Source of the DNA: Przewalskia tangutica
Lineage: Eukaryota > Streptophyta > Magnoliopsida > Solanales > Solanaceae
Assembly (NCBI GenBank): GCA_029844215.1
Contig: CM056724.1
Location: forward strand, 7,682,307 to 7,746,306
Direction of reading: 5' to 3'
Length of the DNA stretch: 64,000 bases
In this document: positions 56,666 to 64,000 of the stretch, piece by piece
Numbering within the stretch: position 1 is the stretch's first letter
How the letters are laid out: each line of letters starts with the position of its first letter
Position numbers and translations under genes: made by a program
Notes under the pieces: generated by a model
Databases searched by the model: none
What the model was told of the DNA's origin: nothing
The model's input: only the letters and a program-made list of their open reading frames with translations

Positions 56666-59600
56666 ATGGAAACTGAAAACATTGAAACCTCAGTGGAAAT
56701 AAAAGGAATTCCAAGACGCGATGGGAAATATGTTGAATACAATGTAGTTGGTAACTTATTTGAAGTTACCTCAAAGTATGTCCCTCCAATACAACCTGTA
56801 GGTCGTGGCGCTTATGGCATTGTCTGGTACTTCTTTCATCTCTCAAATTCTTTCTCTTTAAATGTACAGAGACCAATTCAGGATTTAGAGTTAGGAGTAT
56901 TGTTACAGGTTTGGCAAAAATCTTGTATTTGCATTAGAAAGTTCACTTAGTGGGCGTTTGGACATAAAAAAAGAAAAAGAAGAAGGTAGTATTTGGAAAT
57001 TGGAGTTGTGTTTGGACATAAATACAACTTGGACAAATGTTGAATTTTTGTGAGTGAAGAATGTGAAAATAGATATTTGGAGTATTTAAACAATCTATGT
57101 CCAAACATGATCTTGGAATACAATTCCGGAAAAAGAGAAAATTGTCCTTTGCCAAACGGGCCCTTAATATGTAAAATATTTTTTCTAGAACACCAATAAG
57201 GTGTCTTTTCTAGAATTCAGAATCCATAAACTCATAATTTTGGATCCTCCCATGCGACGGACATACACTCTTGCTGCAAGACTCTTTTCTTGTGTAAATG
57301 GGGATTTACAATTTAGAGTCAATTGGGTTTCAAGTTTAGTGTGGTATACACACAATCATAGAAATGAATGCAGTAATCCTGGATCAGCTCATGTGTGTGT
57401 ACTTTGAATATCAACATTCCTGAAGTTGGTGCCTTTTTTTAGATTTTCTTGGTTTCTGTGTACTTCCATAGCTCAAATGTCTATATGTAGAGGCAGATGT
57501 AGCCTTTGATGCTCCGATTCATTTGAATCCAGTACTGTTGACATGGAACATAAATTTATGTGTGAAACTCAACTAAAACAACAACAAATACTCCATCCGT
57601 CCCAATTTATATGATGTAGTTTGACTAGGCACGGAGTTTAAGAAATAATGGAAGTCTTTTGAATCTTGTGGTCTAAACACAAGCCAAAGATAGTTGTGTG
57701 GTTATGAATTATCTCGTTAAGCGTAAAACGTAAAGTTTAAAGTTAAATTGTTGTCAAATAAGGAAACGTGTCATTCTTTTTGGGACTGACTAAAAATGAA
57801 AGTATGTCATATAAATTAGGACAGAGGGAGTAGTTGATATGACCCATAACTTTGAATATATAAGGGGTTCAATGCTAATAACCTGAAAAGTCGAACCCGT
57901 AAAGCTTAAATCTTAAGTCCGCCTTTGTCTATATGCATGTCTTAAAAACTTCAAAAGAACAGAATAGGCGGGATGGTTGGGGGTGTGTTTGGTAAGAAGG
58001 AAAATGTTTTTCTTGGAAAATTAGTAGGTTTCTTACTTATTTTCTAGTGTTTGGTAAGTAAGCAAAGAAAATATTATCACAAGAACATTTATATGTAATC
58101 TAATAAAACACTATGGGGTGGGGAGTGGGGGTTCGGGGGTGCCGGGGGTGGGATGGTCAAGAGGTGAGGGGTTGGGAGAGTTGAGTGGGTGGGAAGGAGA
58201 CAATGAACTTGGAATATTACTTGAAACTTGTTTTCCCTACTTCCTTTAGGAAAGTCATTTTCCTCATTTGTAAGTACTTGTTTTCCTAGAAAAATGTTCC
58301 TCCATACCGAACACACACTCTATTCTTGTTAGTCTTCTGGATTGACTTTTTGTTGGGTTCCCCTGCAGCTGTGCTACAAATTCGGAGACGAAAGAGGAGG
58401 TAGCAATCAAAAAAATTGGGAATGCATTTGAAAATAGAATTGATGCAAAAAGGACCCTTCGCGAGATCAAACTTCTTTCTCACATGGATCATGAAAATGT
58501 ATTCGCAAATTAATTTCTAAGTAGTATAGTGCTTTATCTTAGTGTCTTTTTCAGTACAATCTTTAATTTGGTTATCAATATTCCTAGATTTTGATATTCG
58601 TATACTGTTTCTGCAGATCATCAAAATAAAAGATATAGTAAGACCACCAGACAGAGAGGAATTCAATGATGTGTACATCGTGTATGAGCTAATGGATACT
58701 GATCTGCATCAGATAATACGATCTTCACAGGCCCTCACAGAAGATCACTGTCAAGTACGTGTACTGTACCTTTACTTAATGCTCATTTTCGCTAAGTTTT
58801 AAATAATGTATTGCAACTACTCTCTAATAATAACAAAATCCAATTGTCATACGAATAGAATGTCTTGATAATATGTTATACGTGCACTTAAAATTTGGTT
58901 GTTCGATGAAAAGATCAAACTTGCTGGTTATGCTGATTGTTGATTCTTTGTTTGATGATGTGCTATTAAGTTGCAAACTGTGGAAATGATCGTTTACTCT
59001 TTATCCTGACACATTCCCAAGTTTAATAGAGTAGCACCTGCACGATTGGTGTTATTGAACGAGTAAGCAATTTCATCCTAACTGTCCTGGACTTATTTGA
59101 CAGAAACAGTGAGAACGAGATAGAACATTTTATGGTGTTCTCAGCAGAAGCTATTCAGTGAACTACTCCTATGAAAGTTGCGGGAGCAAAGGGCAGAGTA
59201 AACTTTGCTATATCTAATAATTTTAGTTTCATCTTTGTACGGCGACTTGGGAATGCACATGCTTTTTGGGATATCCCGGGGGAGTGTGGAGGGTCTGAAA
59301 TTTTGGAGGAGGCAGTTGCTAGTCCAAACACTATTGCACATGATTGGTTAGATTAGCATATCAACTACTCTCTCCGTTTCAATTTGTCTGACATAGTTTT
59401 ACTTGGATTGGAGTTTAAGAAAGAAATGAAGACTTTTTGAGATTTGTGGTCATAATTTGCCATAACATTTGTGTGGCTATAAAAGCTTCTCATTAAGGAA
59501 ATATAGAAAGTGCCATCTTTTCGGAATGGATTAATAAGGAAATAGTTCCAAACAAAGTTGAATGGATCCATGGAGGGAGTAACTCCTTTCACTAGCATAT

Positions 59601-62600
59601 ATTATTAGCTGGTTTGTTTATGTTGTGTAAGGGGGATCTATTTGGTAACCTCCTTTATCTGATGCTATATGTAACGATTTCATGACTTCTAGTAACATAT
59701 TGGAGAAAATGTGAGCGCAGAATTGGAAAACATATCTAAGTTCAGCTTTTCATTTTTCTTTTGTTTTGTTGGTGATGGCACCACAATTTATCAGTTTCTA
59801 TATTATACCCAGTGGCGGAGCTAGTAAGTGCCGAGGGGTTCATCCAAACCCCTTTTGGCGAAAAATTACAATGCATATATAAGGTTAAAATTATTTTTGT
59901 GAGAAAACAATGAATGTACGGGAATAGTAAACAATTATTACTAGTGCTTCGAAAGGATAAACTATAATGATTACAACAATTAACAATCTTGTAGCCAATA
60001 AGAGTTGTGACAACAGTAAACTTGTGAGTTGTTGAACTTTGTTCTTGAATGCGTCTGGAATCTTCCGTCTTGGATCTTCGTTCCAATTGCAACAAGCCCC
60101 TTGATATTGATAACCTGAAATCAAGAGACACTAAATTTCTACTTGTTATAACTGTACTGAGTCGAGTGTTAACACTATGTCCTTAAGACATTATTGCCCC
60201 GTATATATCCTTTTACGTTTATGGGCAACTGTCTCCCAAGATAAAACAACATCAAACAAATGAGCAAAGAAAACTCAAGTGTTTACTAAAAGAAGAACCT
60301 TTGAGTGTGTGAAAGAATGCTTAGAGAGGAAGAAGATTTTCAGAAAATCTGATTGTGGGTTCTTACAATTGAGCCAAAGGCCTCAATTTATAGTAGTGTA
60401 AGAATGCCTCTTCAAGTGCTCATGTAATGTCCATTTAAGTGCCATGTAATGGCCACTTAATTCACCAAGCAATGCAGCCAAATAATGGTTGATTTATAGA
60501 GAAAAAACTGACATTTGAATGCTCCAAAACGCCCTATAATCAGCCAAACTTTTGGACTTCCGTCGCACAGCGACACTACCGGGAAGCGCCGCGGCCCTTT
60601 TCCGACCCGTTTCGATCTTACACTTCGTACACTTCTTCCTTCATTTACCAACGACCGTCCATCATTTTATGTCTCAAACGTTTACTCACGTACAATCTCT
60701 TTCACTAATGAAATTTACTATACTTGACATTACGAGTGCACGTGTGTGAAAACGACGTTTTCGACGTGCGAGACCTCAATTGTTCGAGTCATAAATAATG
60801 GGTTAAACTTAATTTCACATTAGTAAATTTTCAACAATTTTTATGTCAGAATGCGCTAGCATTGCTTATTCGCTTTTGATACCAGCATTTTTATACTGCT
60901 TTAAATTTTTTGTTGATCGGATCTGACCGTTTTTTATTGCTTTGCTTGTGCTTATGATTTGTCTTGAGCCGAGGGTCTCTCGTAAACAGCCGTTTTACCT
61001 ACCAAGGTAGATGTAGGTCTGCGTACACTCTACCCTCCCAGACCCCATGTTGTGGGATTTCACTGGGTATGCGTTGTATATTAGTAGTCGTTGACCCCCC
61101 TTAGCTTCTTCTGCACACTTTTTCACCCATAAATCAGTTTGACCAATATCCATTGAGTCCGTCTTTATTTACTTGCATTGCTTGATACCGGAGTTTTCAG
61201 TATCTCAGTACTAGAAACTGAATGATAGCAGCTAATCTCAATATGATATTTTTCAGTGGAATCGATCATCCTTAGAGTTTCAAACCGTGCACCACTGGCT
61301 TTCGGAGATTTCACGGTTATAAAAAAAAAAAAGAAATTTCAGAAAATGATCTCACTTGCAATTATTTTGGCTGTAATTTTCAAATAATTCCATATTAACT
61401 CCTAATTCCTATTTAACAAATTCACACTTAATAGTTTTATTGTATGTGCTAGTTAAATCATGTTCATGAGGGGTAGAGGTAAACCGAAGAAATAATGGGG
61501 AGAGGTGATTAGACAGGATATGACTTACTAAGGACATGACCTTAGATAGGGGGTTGTGGAGGACACGGATTAGGGTAGAAAGATAGTAGATAGTCGAGCG
61601 TAGTCCTACTTATGTTGCAAATTGGTAGTTGTAGTGTTAGTATTGTAGGTCCGCTTAGCCTATCATACTAATAGGCGCAGTATTGCTCTATAGTCCCCTG
61701 TAGCTTGATTTCTGCTGCTATGTGTCCTACTTTGTGTCCTATTGTGTCTAGCTTATTTACCTGCGCTAGTTACTGATTACTTTTCGGAATGCGCTATCAT
61801 GACATATTCACTTTTCATACCAGCATTTTTGCTTTAAATATTTTCTAACCTTCTCTCTTGCTTTGCTCTTGCTTTGCTCTTGCTTTGTTTTGCTGTTGCT
61901 TTTATTGTGCGTACACTCTACCCTCTTCAGACCTCACATTGTGGGATTTCACTGGGTATGTTGTTGTAGTTAAATCGTGTATATTGGCACAATGAAAATA
62001 TTCACTTTGGTTTGTCGAAGTTTTGTAACATCCTCTTTATGATGCTTTTCAGTACTTTCTCTATCAATTATTACGAGGACTCAAGTATGTACATTCTGCT
62101 AATGTTCTACACCGGGATCTGAAACCTAGCAACTTGCTACTCAATGCAAACTGTGACCTCAAGATTTGTGATTTTGGGCTTGCTAGAACCACTTCAGAGG
62201 CAGATTTTATGACAGAATATGTTGTTACCAGATGGTATAGGGCACCCGAGTTACTACTTAATTGTACTGAATATACTGCAGCAATTGATATATGGTCAGT
62301 TGGTTGCATTTTGATGGAACTCATTAAGAGAGAACCTCTTTTTCCCGGCAGAGACTATGCTCAGCAATTGGGGCTTATCATTAAGGTATTGTCTGCTTTT
62401 ACTCTTTCACTGATACGTAGTTGTATTTATCCTTCCAAATTAGCCAGACTAAATAGTTTAATGCCATTTAAATAGTAGTATATAACGTAAAGAATGGATC
62501 TTGGGCCTAACTCAACCCAAAAGCTAGCTTGTATGGTGAGGATTTTCCAAGTCCATATAAAGAGTCCATGTTCTCATTCTATATCCGATGTGGAACTCTT

Positions 62601-63831
62601 AACACTTTCCTGCACGCCCAGATCTTGTTAACTGGAGTGTTGATAATATAATTTGGGGGCCCAACATCGGTGAACAAAGAATTGGAATGGACCTGACTTT
62701 GATACCATGTAAAGAATGGATCTTGGCCTAACTCAACCCCAAAAGCTGTAAAGAATGGATCTTGAGTCTAACTCAACCCAAAAGCTAGCTTGTAGGGTGA
62801 GGATTGTTCAAGTCCATATAAGGAGTCTATGCTCCCATTCCATATCCGATGTGAGACTCTTAACATATACTTTCATTAACTAACGCTAAGGGGCCGTTTG
62901 GCTGGCTTGTAGGAAAAATAGTCATGGTATAAAACTCAACATTGTTTGGTTGACAAGGAATTAATCATTGTATAAAATAAAACATTGTTTTATACTACAT
63001 TCTTTGGCTATTTTGGTTTTACTCATAATATAAAACCTGCATAAGTTATATGGGAATTTATGTCTTATTTTATGCGGGATAGAATGTGAAATAAAATACG
63101 TGTATTAGCAATACATGGATTAAACCAACTAAAATGACAAGCTCCCTCATGATCTGCAAAACTAATTTCTTTAGTACAACAAATAATCTCTGCATTGCAA
63201 CCCTTGCGTTTTTTATCCCTGCATTACAATCCCTATATTAATCTATGATTATATAATACATGCATAACTTGTATTTGAACTAACGACCACTAAGGGTCAT
63301 CTATAGTAGATCTACTTTATTGTCAATGTCTCTTTAGACCACCAATAAAGTCTGTTTGTTTCTCTTTTCTGTAAATAAGTTATTAGGTTCACCAGAGGAT
63401 TCAGATCTTGGATTCCTAAGGAGTGACAATGCTCGGAAGTACGTCAAGCAGCTCCCTCAAGTTCCAAAACAACCCTTTTCTGAGCATTTCCCGGATGTGT
63501 CCCCTTTAGCCCTTGATCTTGCAGAAAGGATGTTGGTCTTTGATCCAGCTAAACGCATAACTGGTATGCTCATTGGCAACCACTGCATAAAATGTTTACT
63601 TGTCTAAACTTGTTTGCTCTTACTCATAGATTCTTCTGCTGATGTTATGTGCATGCAGTTGAGGATGCATTGAATCATCCATTCATGATAAGTCTCCATG
63701 AGATAAATGAGGAGCCTGTTTGCGCTTCTCCTTTCAACTTTGACTTTGAACAAGCATCTCTAAGTGAGGAAGACATAAAGGAACTCATATGGAACGAGGC
63801 TCTAAAGTTTGATCCCGATGCAACAAAATGA
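56666..63831 (+). CDS. MPK13: Mitogen-activated protein kinase, MPK13/NTF6 type (372 aa, six exons)
   Basis: A Ser/Thr kinase phosphorylated by a MAPKK on a TEY loop. Its tobacco relative NTF6/NRK1 acts in the NPK1-MEK1 pathway controlling cytokinesis at the phragmoplast. Coding exons: 56666-56826, 58369-58498, 58617-58754, 62053-62385, 63380-63563, 63659-63831, all with GT-AG borders; they sum to 1119 nt with phases intact. Residues: Gly loop GRGAYGIVC 46-54, catalytic Lys68, HRDLKPSN from 163, DFG 183-185, TEY 197-199, docking block LHEINEEPVC 328-337. Exon sizes 130, 138 and 333 match plant MAPKs. Length is normal for the group. No lesion was seen. Introns 1 and 3 are long (1542 and 3298 bp) and full of transposons. 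An alternative would be another group B MPK, but GIVCCATNSET and IIKIKDI favour MPK13. Confidence 0.96.
56950..57163. mobile_element. Tourist-like MITE in MPK13 intron 1
   Basis: Ends GTGGGCGTTTGGAC and, from the right, GGGCCCGTTTGGCAAAGG. TTA duplication at 56947-56949 and 57164-57166. Length 214 bp. Confidence 0.88.
57591..57830. mobile_element. Stowaway MITE in MPK13 intron 1
   Basis: Ends CTCCATCCGTCCCAATTTAT and ...ATAAATTAGGACAGAGGGAG, flanked by TA. Inner inverted match TATATGA/TCATATA. Length 240 bp. Confidence 0.92.
57981..58319. mobile_element. MITE with GTGTGTTTGGTA ends in MPK13 intron 1
   Basis: Left GGGTGTGTTTGGTAAGAAGG; right, reverse-complemented, GAGTGTGTGTTCGGTATGGA. The inner parts AAAATGTTTTTC and AACATTTTTCTAGG also pair. 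The target duplication is not clear, so the superfamily is open. It ends just 49 bp before exon 2. Confidence 0.65.
59368..59579. mobile_element. Stowaway-like MITE in MPK13 intron 3
   Basis: Ends CTCTCTCCGTTTCAATTTGT and ...GGATCCATGGAGGGAG, flanked by TA. Length 212 bp; one end is slightly decayed. Confidence 0.85.
59898..60836 (-). mobile_element. Solo copia-type LTR in MPK13 intron 3
   Basis: Minus strand: starts TGTTGAAAATTTACTAATG and ends TTGTTTTCTCACA. The 5-bp duplication ATTTT is on both sides (59893-59897, 60837-60841). It is 939 bp with no internal region. It contains a plausible promoter (minus strand CTATAAATTGAGGCC near 60390) that would read antisense to the kinase gene. It inserted next to a CAGTGGCGGAGC hAT fragment (59810-59897). 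Confidence 0.88.
60843..61084 (+). mobile_element. RTE LINE 3' tail, first copy in intron 3
   Basis: Contains CAGAATGCGCTAGCATTGC, TTGAGCCGAGGGTCTCTC, TGCGTACACTCTACCCTCC and ends TTCACTGGGTATGCGTTGTA. It is a severely truncated copy. Confidence 0.82.
61470..61976 (+). mobile_element. RTE LINE 3' end, second copy in intron 3
   Basis: Starts within the end of the RT ORF (AATAATGGGGAGAGGTGATT), continues through a 3' UTR with repeated TTGCTTTGCTC and ends CTGGGTATGTTGTTGTAGTT. It terminates 76 bp before exon 4. Confidence 0.85.
62486..62865 (-). mobile_element. TRIM in MPK13 intron 4
   Basis: Minus strand. The two LTRs (about 62747-62865 and 62486-62606) begin TGTTAAGAGT and end CATTCTTTAC(A/G). 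The primer site is complementary to TTTGATACCATG near 62700. An extra partial LTR copy at 62708-62746 indicates a small internal duplication. The flanks TATAA/TATAC match at 4 of 5. Same family as the TRIM at 12700. Confidence 0.85.
62890..63290. mobile_element. Tourist-like MITE in MPK13 intron 4
   Basis: Left end GGGGCCGTTTGGCTGG; right end, reverse-complemented, GTGGTCGTTAGTTC. TAA duplication on both sides (62887-62889, 63291-63293). The interior resembles the Tourist copy at 25332 (CATGCATAACTT, ATAAGTTAT). Confidence 0.75.
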
Positions 63832-64000
63832 TGATCCATACTATATTTCCTCAATAACTCGTTTCATCAATGTTTGGAGTGTGATTTGGTTTTGGCAGGT
63901 TAGCCATTTGTAACAACTGTTTGATTGTTCTTTTAAGCTGAGCTCGGAGAGTTTGGTTTTCCTCTCTTCATACGCGGGGTTGTTATAGGGGAGCGTGCAT

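Overview
This is a 64-kb piece of a plant nuclear genome, almost certainly from the nightshade family (Solanaceae). The evidence is AT-rich DNA, an intron-containing MAP kinase that reads like tobacco NTF6/Arabidopsis MPK13, and a transposon population typical of nightshades: Au-like SINEs, RTE LINEs ending in TGTTGTTG, Tourist and Stowaway MITEs, TRIMs and CACTA elements. The species cannot be decided from the sequence. There are no operons, ribosome binding sites or CRISPR arrays. Gene models come from reading frames, splice sites and recognised family motifs.

Layout, left to right. At 1.6-5.0 kb on the minus strand lies a broken, 3'-truncated RAD51B-like recombinase gene with nine recognisable exons and at least three frameshifts. 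At 7.0-12.0 kb is a complete but dead Ty1/copia retrotransposon with LTRs and a 5-bp target duplication, followed at 12.7 kb by a TRIM. At 13.6-16.8 kb is a DUF4283/zinc-knuckle ORF of retroelement type, split by an 855-bp hAT-like element. At 18.6-23.5 kb are remnants of a second copia element (minus strand) carrying a 3.49-kb non-autonomous CACTA element. That CACTA element contains hairpin arrays, a triplicated ~540-bp block, a dense ATCCGAAT palindrome array and two tRNA-Gly-like sequences. The stretch from 24 to 37 kb is AT-rich and nearly gene-free. It holds Tourist, Stowaway and hAT MITEs, SINEs, LINE tails and one small gene at 32.4 kb. At 37.6-41.4 kb a third copia element is split by a 2.3-kb solo LTR. 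At 43-46 kb are a hAT MITE, a possible organelle-derived insert and a CACTA element with a nested SINE. At 48.4-52.3 kb is a decayed RTE LINE whose tail is interrupted by a GGTCCGG-rich hAT element. At 54.0 kb is a small gene whose reading frame now ends inside an Au-like SINE, next to an 11-unit 61-bp minisatellite.

The only clearly intact conserved gene is the MAP kinase at 56.7-63.8 kb (plus strand, six coding exons, 372 aa, TEY activation loop). Its large introns hold Tourist and Stowaway MITEs, a 939-bp solo copia LTR, LINE tails and a TRIM.

The most notable point is the 54-kb locus. A SINE inserted in a coding sequence supplies the present C-terminus, and the sequence just beyond the target duplication has been amplified 11 times. 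Two relatives of that small gene, sharing a PP(K/R)RGxIK motif, lie at 32.4 kb and 42.2 kb.
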